From: Megaleporinus macrocephalus
Taxonomy: Eukaryota > Chordata > Actinopteri > Characiformes > Anostomidae
DNA length: 64,000 bases
Direction of reading: 5' to 3'
Assembly: GCA_021613375.1 (NCBI GenBank)
Contig: CM038720.1
Location: 12,538,962 to 12,602,961 of the forward strand
In this document: positions 10,861 through 21,519 of the stretch, piece by piece
Layout: each line of letters begins with the position of its first letter
Position numbering within the stretch: position 1 is the first letter of the stretch
Translations under genes and position numbers: made by a program
The notes under the pieces: generated by a model
Databases searched by the model: none
What the model was told of the DNA's origin: nothing
The model's input: only the letters and a program-made list of their open reading frames with translations

Positions 10861-12180
10861 TAAAGAATAGTCATCCACAGCCCAATATGTATTAAAAATA
10901 GAACACGCATAGTGAAACATACAGCCTGTGTATTGTGCACTGAACTTTTGAACCCTGAGAAAAGACACAGATAACCATAGACACGTATGTGTGTCATAGG
11001 ATGATATAAGATGTGTTTTTAAAAAGAGAAGTTGATTTGGAGGTTAAGGTGCTATAAATCCTACACTGGGGAGGGCATAGTGGTACTGAACTCAATGTAT
11101 GGAAAAAGAAGGAGGGGTGACAGTAAATACCTCCCCAAGGTGTGCATAAATGTGTGAACATTTTCTGTATCTGTGTACATAAGTCCAAATGTGGAAGACA
11201 TTTTCCAAGAAGAATAAAGAACCTGCTCTTCTATCAAATGGGTCTTCTGAATCTTCTCAAATCCTTCTTAAGTTATTTTAGTTGGTTTTCTGTGTTAGTT
11301 TTATTGGTCACTTGAGTATAGCTTTATTATTCACCAAGTGTCAAAGGAACGACACAACCAAAACAAACAGAAGCACATGGAACATGACAGAAGAATGACA
11401 ACAAAAGCAGAAACAGACAGTAGGAAAAGCAGTGTGTAACAGGTTTAATACCTGATGTCTGCAGTGGTCAATCCACACTGACTCATGCAATCTCTAGTAC
11501 TAATACATTACTACAAGCTCAAAGAGGTGCCACCAGAAATTTGCATGATCATACAAGAGGTTTTGAATGGGTTTTGATATCGAAGACCTAAAATGAAAGT
11601 TATGGGTTCACCGCTGGTCAACTAGTGTCATTTATTGCAACCCAGAATCGGAAAATGGACTCAAGGTTGAAGTTGAAGACCTCTTTTGGTTGCTCAAGGT
11701 CAACAGCTTCCTAGTTAATCTATGAACAGATTAAGGACAATGAATACATTTGATGTGTTCATATTATTTTAAAATATGTAAGTCCATTTCCATTCCGTAG
11801 AATGTTCGCTATGGGGACGGTTTGTATTCAGAAGCAACGCCAATAAGGAAATAAGTTAGCCAACAGTTCTCCAGTCAGCATATGGGGAATCGTGAAAGTG
11901 CATTTTATGTCATTGAGAACACCTTGCCACGAAAAACCTTTTATAATTGATACATTTTCAGGGTAATTAATGCCAAATGAGCATTAATTAAGGCATCAAA
12001 GTATCATTGAGTGTGGTATTGATCTACTTATCCCAGTGATAACCCAGTTCTATACCTCAGTGTTCAACTAGAAGCTAATGCAGTGGGCATTACTGACTCT
12101 TAGTAGCAGAATATCAGTGGCTTTTGAACAGCAGCATATTACCTGCATATTAACCCACAATATGTTTTTTCTCAGGCCCT
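10860..12180. other. Mostly unique sequence
   Basis: AT-rich intergenic DNA without clear transposon ends. Small open frames (for example a 64-codon frame at 10994-11188, minus) have no motifs. Confidence 0.35.
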
Positions 12181-12960
12181 GTTTCTAGGCTCGCTGTTGC
12201 TGGAAGACTCGGTCATAGTCGTGCTTTGACAGTTCTCCAAGCTGCGCTGCAAATCTAGTGATTTTTGGAGATGCAGGGGGCGAGCGAACAATTCATGAGC
12301 GCTTCTCAATATTTTATTCGGGCAAATGCTCACGCAGAATGGAATTGTCATATGATATCACGGGCCTCATTCATTAAGCATCATCTAATTATAAAACGCT
12401 CGGGGCATTGTGCGAACGAGTGCGCATTTTTATTGCATGATCACCCCTCATGCCAAGCGTGCAAATGGAAAAGAGAGCCGTCTGGGCCCTGAGCGGAAGC
12501 CATTTGTTTATTTTGGTGTTTGCCTTTGGTTTTAAATGAAGACCACCGTCCCATCGGAAAGGCTCGCGCCAGCAATCGTTTCCATGGGCATCAACATGGG
12601 TCCATCTCTGCAGGCTTGCTGCGATGACCTGTGGTATGCTGGATCAGGGCGGTGTTGGCATTACGGTGAGCCTCAAAAACGAGGACAACCAACAGCCCGG
12701 CACCTGTTTCTCAGTATAAGCCAGGCTATTAAAATACCTGTGCTCTATTTGGCCTCCCTGTTTGTTCGAACCTTCCTCAATTTCAGAAACAAGAGTGGAA
12801 ACGTATCAGGGAGAGGACAAGACGGCATACGACCTGTTAGCATATTGGATATTATTCTAAGCATTATAACAGCATATTATCAGCATATTAATGTAATCGT
12901 TTGGGGTTTGGTTGGTCTTACCAAAGTGCCATATGAATACTTATAGGCATATTCACAGAG
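12180..12960. other. Unique block, candidate conserved noncoding element
   Basis: A long non-repetitive stretch with higher GC and CpG than its surroundings, containing homeobox-like words (ATCTAATTATAAAA, TTCATTAAGCATC) and an octamer-like TTGCATGATC. A 136-codon open frame at 12536-12946 has no recognisable domain and no splice or codon evidence, so I do not call it a gene. Texture and isolation suggest a regulatory block; conservation is unverified. Confidence 0.35.
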
Positions 12961-13570
12961 GAATAAAAGCCCCCCCTGATTATTTGAGCTCATTTGTTTC
13001 TCTGATTCATAAGAGAGGACTAATTGGCACTGCGCAGTCAAACATAAAATTAACAGAATGATATTCATCAAAAGTCAACAATATTGCTTCATATCAGTGC
13101 TTTGAAAGCAGAACCTATATAAAAGTCTCTGATTAACAGAATACGGCAAAGCAGAGATAGAGAGCACGGAAAAAAGTAATTAAAGTGGATCGTCAGTTGG
13201 GCGACAAAGATGGAGATCTGAAGCCAGAAAGCGTAGTACACTTTCGGGTAGAGATTTAATGAGAAAGGTGCACACAGACTGTAGGATTACAGCAATTTGC
13301 AGGATTTTTTGCGGAAAAGTTTACCAACATAGGCTCTAGATACCAATGTGGAACATTTCTAGCCGTGTGATGTGCCACATTACCTTACCAGAAGATCCCA
13401 TCCGCCCCAGGGAAGAAGATCACCATGTATGGGTGTACGTGATCTGCAAGGATGGCATCATACCCAAATTGAGAGTGCCTTCAACATGGATGAGTGGGCC
13501 CAGGAAACACCACGAAAACATTCCCCATATCACTGACACCTACACTCGGCCACCGTGGAAAGTAGAAAGT

Positions 13571-13572
<2 letters not shown>

Positions 13573-13654
<82 letters not shown>
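13573..13654. repeat. (AT)n microsatellite inside array unit 1
   Basis: A run of about 40 TA dinucleotides sits at the point where the other units read GTGGTTAAGATAATGG. It accounts for most of the extra length of unit 1. Confidence 0.95.
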
Positions 13655-13657
<3 letters not shown>

Positions 13658-16385
13658 GGACTCAACTGTGTAAAAGCATATAGGAGCAATAGCTCAGCCT
13701 TGAAGAGATAGGCAACGTAGACAAAGACATTTTATATAATGTTATGTTTAAAACTTGCATCTTTACAAATGCTCTTTTGACTGACTGGGCACAAATTCAC
13801 ACGTACAAACCCCAAAATCTTGTGGATAGCCTTCCCAGAGCAGCCGAAAAAGTAGGACGACTCCATAAAATTGCACATGGTTTTTGGAATGGGATGCTTA
13901 ACATGCTTATATAGGTGTCAGAAGGTCACATGTCTACATACTTTTGGTTGTGTATGTATGTATCTGGATAAGGGAGATAAACGCATTTATTGTTTTTCTA
14001 TGTATGTGCTGTATGTATTTATTAATGCATAATGCCGTGTGACGTGCTGAATTACCTTGATGAAAGATCACATCCGACCCAGTGAAGACGGTCACCATGT
14101 ATGGTTGTACGTGATCTGCAAGGATGGCTTCCTACCCAAATTGAGAGTGCCCTCCACATGGATAAGTGGGCCCAGAAAACGCCACGAAAACATTCCCCAT
14201 ATCACTGCCACCTACACTCTACCACCGTGGAAAGTAGAAAGTGGTTAAGATAATGGGACTGTGTAACAGCGTCTAGGAGCAACAATAGCTCAGTCTTGAA
14301 GAGATGTATACAAAGACATTTTATATAATGTATTGTTTAAAACTTTCATCTTCACAAATGCTCTTTTGACTGATTGGGCAAAAATTCAAACCCCAAAATT
14401 TTGTGGATAGCCTTCCCAAAGCAGCCGAAAAAGTAGGACGACTCCATATAATTGCATATGGTTTTTGGAATGGGATGCTCAACATGCTTATATAGGTGTC
14501 ACAAGGTCAGATGTCCACATACTTTTGGTTGTGTATGTATCTGGATGAGGGAGAGACACACATTTAGTGTTTTTCTATGTATATGCTGTGTGTATTTAAT
14601 AATGCATAATGCCGTGTGACGTGCAGCACTACTTTGCCAAAAGATCCCATGCGTCCCAGGGAAGACGATCACCATGTATGGGTGTACATGATCTGCAAGG
14701 ATGGTTTAATACCCAAATTGAGAGCGCCTTCCACATGGATGAGTGGGCCCAGAAAACGCCACGAAAACATTCCCCATATCACTGCCACCTACACTCTACC
14801 ACCGTGGAAAGTAGAAAGTGGTTAAGATAATGGGACTCAACTGTGTAACAGCGTCTAAGAGCAACAATACCTTAGCCTTGAAGAGATGAGAGATGTGTAC
14901 AAAGACATTTTATATAATGTAATGTTTAAAACTTTCATCTTCACAAATGTACTTTTGACTGATTGGCCACAAATTCAAACCCCAAAAGCTTGTGAGTAGC
15001 CTTCCCAGAGCAGCCGAAAAACTAGGATGACTCCATATAATTGCATTTGGTTTTTGGAAAGGGATGCTCAACATGCTTATATAGGTGTAAGAGGGCCAGA
15101 TGTCGACATACTTTTGGTTGTGTATGTATCTGGATGAGGGAGAGAGACACATTTAGTGTTTTTTTTATCTATATGCCGTATGTATTTAATAATGCATAAT
15201 GCCGTGTGACGTGCCGCATTACCTTGCCGGAAGATCCCATGCATCCCAGGGAAGACGATCACCATGTATGAGTGTACGTGATCTGCAAGGATGACTTCAT
15301 ACCCAAATTGAGAATGCCCTCCACATGAATGAGTGGGCCCAGAAAACGCCACAGAAACATTCCCCATATCGCTGCCACCTACACTCTACCACCGTGGAAA
15401 GTAGAAAGTGATTAAGATAATGGGACTTAACTGTGTAACAGCGTCTAGGAGCAACAATAGCTCAGTCTTGAAGAGATATATACAAAGACATTTTATATAA
15501 TGTAATGTTTAAAACTTTCATCTTCACAAATGCTCTTTTGACTGATTGGGCACAAAGTCACACGAACAAACCCCCAAATCTTGTGGATAGCCTTCCCAGA
15601 GCAGCCAAAATAGTAGGACGACTCCATATAATTGCATATGGTTTTTGGAATGGAATGCTCAACATGCTTATATAGGTGTCAGAAGGTCAGATGTCCACAT
15701 ACTTTTGGTTTTGTATGTATCTGGATGAGGGAGAGAGACACATATAGTGTTTTTCTATGTATATGCTGTATGTATTAAATAATGCATAATGCCGTGTGAC
15801 GTGCAGCATTACCTTGCCAAAAGATCCCATGCGTCCCAGTGAAGACAGTCACCATGTATGGTTGTACGTGATCTGCAAGGATGGCTTCATACCCAAATTG
15901 AGAGTGCCCTCCACATGCATGTGTGGGCCCAGAAAACGCCACGAAAACATTCCCCATATCACTGCCACCTACACTCTACCATCGTGGAAAGTAGAAAGTG
16001 GTTAAGATAATAGGACTCAACTGTGTAACAGCGTCTAGGAGCAACAATAGCTCAGCCTTGAAGAGATGTGTACAAAGACATTGTATATAATGTAATGTTT
16101 AAAACTTTCATCTTCACAAATGCTCTTTTGACTGATTGGTCACAAATTCAAACCCCTTCTTGTGAATATCTTGTGAATAGCCTTCCCAGAGCAGCCAAAA
16201 AAATAGGACGACTCCATATAATTGCATTTGGTTTTTGGAATGGGATGCTCAACATGCTTATATAGGTGTCAGAGGGTCAGATGTCCACATACTTTTGGTT
16301 GTGTATGTGGCTGAATGAGGGAGAGAGACACATATAGTGTTTTTCTATGTATATGCCTAATGTATTTAATAATGCATAATGCCGT

Positions 16386-16600
16386 GTGACGTGCCGCATT
16401 ACCTTGATGGAAGATCCCATCCACCCCAGGGAAGACGGTCACCATGTATGGGTGTACGTGATCTGCAAGGAAGACTTCATACCCAAATTGAGAATGCCCT
16501 CCACATGGATGAGTGGGCCCAGAAAACGCCACGAAAACATTCCCCATATCACTGCCACCTACACTCTGCTGCCGTGGAAAGTAGAAAGTGGTTAAGATAA
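16386..16600 (-). pseudogene. Mariner transposase fragment (array unit 6, best preserved)
   Basis: The minus-strand frame reads ...SQFGYEVFLADHVHPYMVTV, then FPG-DGIFHQGNAARHTA. This corresponds to the core of mariner/Tc1 DDE transposases, where the second catalytic aspartate sits in a QQDNA motif. Here that position is HQGNA, so the aspartate is replaced by glycine, and both the first and third acidic segments are absent. Equivalent fragments occur in the other five units. It can have no transposase function. Confidence 0.8.
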
Positions 16601-16694
16601 TGGGACTCAACTGTGTAACAGCGTCTAGGAGCAACAATAGCTCAGCCTTGAAGAGATATATACAAAGACATTTTATATAATGATGATTATATAA

Positions 16695-16905
16695 TGTTTA
16701 AAACTTTCATCTTCACAAATGCTCTTTTGACTGATTGGGCACAAATTCACGCGTACAAACCCCAAAATCTTGTGGATAGCCTTCCCAGAGCAGCCGAAAA
16801 AAATAGGACGACTCCATATAATTGCATATGGTTTTTGGGATGGGATGCTCAACATGCTTATAGAGGAGTCAGAAGGTCAAATCTCCACATACTTTTGGTT
16901 GTGTA
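16695..16905 (+). pseudogene. Tc1-like 3-prime end fragment (array unit 6)
   Basis: CTTCACAAATGCTCTTTTGA through GTCCACATACTTTTGG matches the 3-prime end of a common fish Tc1-like element. A translated piece is SLPRA followed by a WNGMLN-like tail. Each array unit carries the same piece in the same orientation, opposite to the mariner fragment. Confidence 0.75.
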
Positions 16906-16984
16906 TGTATCTGGATGAGGAAGAGAGACAAATTTAGTGTTTTTCTGTGTATGTGTCGTATGTATTTAATAATGAATAATGCAT

Positions 16985-17560
16985 TTCGCAGAATGCCTCC
17001 TATTTGCGCCTCGAAAAGGTTAACTACATCCGGGTGTTCGCTTCTTTGTCAGTCATTTTGCAGAGTTCATCCCAGGACTTCCTAACGAGGGGCTCTGCAC
17101 AGGACCTCTGAGTGGAAAATGTGTTCTGAATGAAGAACACAAAGGTGGATCAATGCTGTTGAAAGGAGTCATTGATTGCGTCGTGAAACAATCATATGTT
17201 ATGTGCCGTGTGATTGCTGTTGGAGACCCGAGCTTCAGTTCATTGACAAAGTGTTCCAAACGTTCTCAGAACTCTTATGATTTGATTTCTGCATTTGTTC
17301 TGAATTTATGAGGTTATAAGAAATAAATGTGCTAAGCCAATATTCAGTTAAAAAATCTCAACCCTTTACTGTTTTATGGAAAGTAACAATAATCAGTAGT
17401 AAAAGCACTGATTCACCTCATGAAGAGTCACACAGACAGAAACACATTAGTTAGTTTAAATTAGTTTTAATAACGATTTCGTAATAACAATGCAGAGTCC
17501 ATAAAATACCAGAGAAAAATAATACCTGCCCAGTGCTGCTCCTGTGTGGACCAGGTTAAC
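16985..17560. other. Unique spacer between two tandem arrays
   Basis: No coding support. An AATAAA occurs at about 17321 but no LTR ends were identified. Confidence 0.3.
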
Positions 17561-17564
17561 AGTC

Positions 17565-18775
17565 AGCAGCAAGTGAGTGGAAGTACAAGATAGGTGTTTC
17601 TAATAAAGTGGCCATCGAGTGGAAATACAAGGTAGGTGTTTCTAATAAAGTGGCCAGTGAGTAGAGGTGCAAGGTAGGTGTTTCTAATAAAGTAGCCAAT
17701 GAGTGGAAGTACAAGGTAAGTGTTTCTAATAAAGTGGTCAGTGAGTGGAAGTACAAGGTAGGTGTTTCTAATAAAGCGGCCAGTGAGTGAAAGTGCAAGG
17801 TAGGTGTTTCTAATAAAGTGGCCAGTGAGTGGAATTGCAAGGTAGGTGTTTCTAATAAAGTGGCCAGTGAGTGGAGGTGCAAGGTAGGTGTTTCTAATAA
17901 AGTAGCCAATGAGTGGAAGTACATGGTAGGTGTTTCTGATAAATTGGCCAGTCACTAGGGATATAAGGTAGATGTTTCTAATAAAGTGGCCAGTGAGTGG
18001 ATGTACAGGGTAGATGTTTCTAATAAAATGGCCAGTGAGTGGAATTGCAAGGTAGGTGTTTCTAATAAAGTGGCCAGTGAGTGGAAGTACAAGGTAGATG
18101 TTTCTGATAAAGTGACCAGTCACTAGAGATACAAAGTAGATATTTCTAATAAAGTGGCCAGTGAGTGGAATTGCAAGGTAGGTGTTTCTAATAAAGTGGC
18201 CAGTGAGTGGAATTGCAAGGTAGGTGTTTCTAATAAAGTAGCCAATGAGTGGAAGTACATGGTAGGTGTTTCTGATAAATTGGCCAGTCACTAGGGATAT
18301 AAGGTAGATGTTTCTAATAAAGTGGCCAGTGAGTGGAATTGCAAGGTAGGTGTTTCTAATAAAGAGACCAGTCACTAGGGATACAAAGCGGATGTTTTTA
18401 ATAAAGTGGCCAGTGAGTGGAAGTGCAAGGTAGGTGTTTCTAATAAAGTGGCTAATGAGTGGAAGTACATGGTAGGTGTTTCTGATAAAGTGGCCAGTCA
18501 CTAGGGATGTAAGGTAGATGTTTCTAACAATGTGGCCAGTGACTGGAAGCCCAATCTAAGTGTTTCTAATAAAGTCACTATAAATACAAGGTAAATGTTT
18601 CTGATAAAGTGGCCAGTCACTAGGGATACAAGCTAAGTGTTTCAAAGGAAGGGGCAAGTGAGTGAAAGTACATGGTGAGTGTTTCTAATAAAGTGTCCAT
18701 TGATTGGAAGCACAAAGCGGGTATTTCCAAAAAAGTGTCCAGGGAATGGAAGATGTTTCTAATAAAGTGGCCAGG
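17565..18775. repeat. 42-bp minisatellite, about 29 copies
   Basis: The unit is roughly GTACAAGGTAGGTGTTTCTA followed by ATAAAGTGGCCAGTGAGTGG and two more bases (42 bp). A second variant carries AGTCACTAGGGATATAAGGT. Because 42 is a multiple of three and the reverse frame lacks stops, it yields a 312-codon minus-strand frame (17563-18501) made of a 14-residue repeat, TGHFIRNTYLALPL. This is an artefact of the array, not a gene. The unit resembles the centre of the foldback element at 56.5 kb (GGACAGTGAGTGGA). Confidence 0.93.
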
Positions 18776-18779
18776 TTTC

Positions 18780-19300
18780 TTCTCTTTTATCTCTGTATGA
18801 GAACTGGGATAGTTTGGTTCGGAGAGGTGCTCAAATCACAATGGCAAAAAGCTCAGGTGCCTTTTCGGACCCTGAGATGACAGATTACAGCCGGCCGAAG
18901 AAAAAGCAGCATCTCAGGTGACACTGCAGCCTCCAAAGGAGCCTAAAAGCTGGCCTGTTATGTAAGCGAATCCTATCCGTGGAGATGGAGCTGTAGACCT
19001 CGCAATGATGTGCAGCGGGGCTATATGGCAGAGCGCCAAGACGCTAAGAGGTGTAGCTGCTTGTGGAGATTAAACATCTGCTCCTTTGGCCCGGCTCTGT
19101 TGGGACTTTCGGGGCAACGGAGAGAAGGCGATGGTATCGCCCCCCCTCATTATTCTCCGGCCTCCTGTTAAAATCAAAGAGCCATCATCCAGCCTCCAGC
19201 CATCCTGCATTACACACTCTATCACCCCACATCCTCCTAACAAGATAACACCAAACAATTTGTAAATGCAACCCGAGAGTCCAGAAGAACAATGGTCTTT
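18780..19300. other. Unique GC-richer block, possible conserved element or exon
   Basis: Non-repetitive sequence between two minisatellite/transposon regions. It contains a 26-codon frame at 18841-18921, described separately, and words such as GGAGATTAAACATCTGCTCC and CTAACAAGATAACACC. Poly(A) runs follow at 19329-19342 and 19411-19422. Confidence 0.3.
18841..18921 (+). CDS. Speculative short coding start with possible splice donor
   Basis: An ATG with A at -3 and G at +4 opens a 26-codon frame containing DPEMTDYSRPKKKQHL, which is hydrophilic with a basic tail. It ends just after CAG/GTGACA (18915-18922), which could serve as a 5-prime splice site before the stop. I do not recognise the peptide and no downstream exon is identifiable. 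It could be chance. Confidence 0.15.
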   Translation: MAKSSGAFSDPEMTDYSRPKKKQHLR

Positions 19301-19529
19301 GTAAAAGGACATAGAGTACAAAAAGAGTAAAAAAAAAAAAAAGGTTGAACGTCTCAGATGAGATGTGGTCTGAGAGGAATAAAGAAAGAAAGAGGGCTAT
19401 AAGGATGGTAAAAAAAAAAAAAGGCTGGCGGCCCAAAGAAATCCTTGTACTTCCAGCTACTTTACCAGCCAAAGGAAAACGTTTTTAAGAAAATCACATT
19501 AATAACGTTTGTATATTCATGCAATGTGT

Positions 19530-20095
19530 CCAAATGTTTGTAGACACTTCATTCAATATTTCAACTGAAATCAATAATATTAATAGAAACCTTGTCTGGC
19601 TACAGTAGCTACAGTGGCCTATACTCCTCTTTGATGTTACACTAGATGTTGAAACATTGCTGTGAGGATTTGGTTGTATTCAGCCACAGACGTATTAGAA
19701 AGCTGAGGTATTGATGATAAATGATCAGTTCAGCATCACAAACATCACTCAACTCACCCCAAAGGAATAGAACGGTGATCCATCACCAGAGATTGCAATT
19801 CCACTGCTCCACAGCCCAGTGCTGGGGGGCATCATACCCCTCGACCTGATGCTTGGCATTGGAATTAGGCTCTGAATCACAGAGACTATATTCCACAGAG
19901 ACTATACAAGTTCAGCAATCTGAAGAAAGTGAAGCTGTAGTATGTGTTTTTGAGCTAGCGAGCTAATTCCATCAGCAAATCTCCTGACAACCCTGCTGAG
20001 AAGAGTCAGTACACGCCTGACGTGGTGACATTAGGCTTATGTGCAGCTGCTCCAGAGCTTTGCATTTTATTGACAGTGCTTTTCCATAGAGATAA
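19530..20095 (-). mobile_element. Tc1-like transposon relic, antisense
   Basis: The left end (GTCCAAATGTTTGTAGACAC) is a Tc1-type terminus. The interior carries CAATTCCACTGCTCCACAGC CCAGTGCTGG, the same landmark as at 38.63 kb in the opposite orientation and in the 3.3-kb relic. The transposase frame is destroyed. A mariner derivative follows immediately. Confidence 0.6.
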
Positions 20096-20099
20096 TATA

Positions 20100-20579
20100 C
20101 AGTCGAGTCACATTATTATGACCACTTCCTACTTTTGATAGCTGCAGTGTGTAGGTACAGGGCAGTGGTACGGACTGGGCAATGTTTAATGGCATTCTCT
20201 AGACCCACCGTGGAAGGCACTCTCAGCCGATTTGGGTATGAATCCAGCCTTGCAGATCACCTTGAAACATCACCCGGCTGGAAATGTCCCACATTGGTTG
20301 GAAGAGCTGACCCAGACTTCCAAGTACTACCCTGGAATCCTAATTCCCCAGACTTGAACCCAATCAAGCATACGTGGGACCACCTCGATCGTCATGTTCG
20401 CTCTATGGATCCTCCTCCCACACGCCCTCCAGCAGCTGTGGGATGCACTGCAGTCAGCATGGCTCCAGATACTTGTGACAACCTACCAGGACCTTATTGA
20501 GTGTCCCAGCCTTTCTAGCTGCTATTTGTGCTGCACACGGTGGTTATTAGCTGGTGGTCACAATAATGTGACTCGACTG
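20100..20579 (+). mobile_element. Mariner-type deletion derivative with intact TIRs
   Basis: The left end CAGTCGAGTCACATTATTAT and the reverse complement of the right end CAGTCGAGTCACATTATTGT match at 24 of 25 terminal positions. TA flanks the left end (20098-20099); the right flank is TG. The 480-bp body keeps two pieces of transposase: LSRFGYESSLADHL near 20220 and SPDLNPIKHTWDHLDRHVRS near 20350-20410. The latter is the third-acid region, with the usual E replaced by K. The first and second catalytic regions are deleted. This family is the likely source of the mariner part of the 13-17 kb array. Confidence 0.88.
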
Positions 20580-20814
20580 TGTACAAGCTTTGTGTGTGCA
20601 ACTGAATAGCTGTGTTAGCAATGGGTGCACCCTAAAGTAGCTGGATATATTGTGCATATTGAATATCATATATTCTACTTAACTGGCCAAATGTGGGCAC
20701 CAAGTTCTTCGTACCAGAGACCAAAGGAACCATCGAGACTTTTATCAACAAAAGATGCAAAAGCCAACATCTGTCGTGGTATTGGGGAAGGGGGGCATCA
20801 GTACCCACAGTTAG

Positions 20815-21240
20815 TGATGGGAAGTCAGTTCCATAAGAGCATGTTCAGTTTGTCTGGGAGTTAAGGTTGACTGTTGGCCAATGACAGTAAGGGTTGAAAT
20901 GCTTGGCGTCGACTCTTCGGCTCTATCAACTCGTGTTTTTTCACTGTAATCAGCTCAAGGGACATTCTGACGGGGGCAAGTGTGAAGCAAGAGAGTCTGA
21001 GACTGAGTAGCTAGTGTTTAATTAGCAGCTTTAAACAATGTCAGCTGCTCACCACCTGCTGTGAACACCAATCTGCTCATAAAACTGGTATCTATACATC
21101 CTGAACCGCAGCTCTTTGCTTCCTTTACACAATGATGGCCACCGACTGAAGAAGGTAAAGTCTTGCATAAAGCAAGAATGGGCAACAGTTCCACTTCCAA
21201 AACTGCAACAATTAGTATCCTCAGTTCTCAAAGCAATAAA
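20815..21240. other. Possible degenerate MITE, otherwise unique
   Basis: Starts with AGTGATGGGAAGTCAG and holds GTCGACTCTTCGGCTC, words reminiscent of a dispersed fish element also suggested at 43860-44020. No convincing ends. Confidence 0.25.
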
Positions 21241-21519
21241 AAGTTCAATTAAAAAGAAAGGTGATGTAACACAGTGGTAAACATGCCACAGTCCCAGCTT
21301 TAATTCTAGCGTTGTTTATATTTACATTAAATACAATTAAGTTGGTCAGTAAAAACAGTGGAAAGCTTTTCTTTAAAATTTTGGCTGTTAAATAAATGTT
21401 AAGGATAATTATCCAGATTCTTATTTTTATTGCTTTTTTACAAAATGTCTCAACATTTCCAGAAATATTGTGTAGTTGATATAGTGTTGTGGGATACATT
21501 GCTGCCAGAAACCACCTTA

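Larger units (their letters stand above)
13366..16980. repeat. Six-copy ~590-bp tandem array built from a mariner and a Tc1 fragment
   Basis: The word GCCGTGTGACGTGC (GCCGTGTGATGTGC in unit 1) starts units at about 13366, 14033, 14611, 15201, 15791 and 16381, so the spacing is 667, 578, 590, 590 and 590 bp. Each unit carries about 215 bp of a mariner-type transposase gene on the minus strand and then about 210 bp of the 3-prime end of a different Tc1-like element on the plus strand. The Tc1 part ends in a TIR-like GTCCACATACTTTTGG. About 160 bp of linker completes the unit. Units differ by scattered substitutions and small indels. No unit is intact as a transposon, and the array has the form of a young satellite. 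Confidence 0.92.

Noticed and set aside
12536..12946. 136-codon plus-strand frame
   Set aside because: No domain or splice evidence; more consistent with a noncoding block.
17563..18501. 312-codon open frame on the minus strand
   Set aside because: It is a direct translation of the 42-bp minisatellite (14-residue period), with no start context, domain or conservation evidence.
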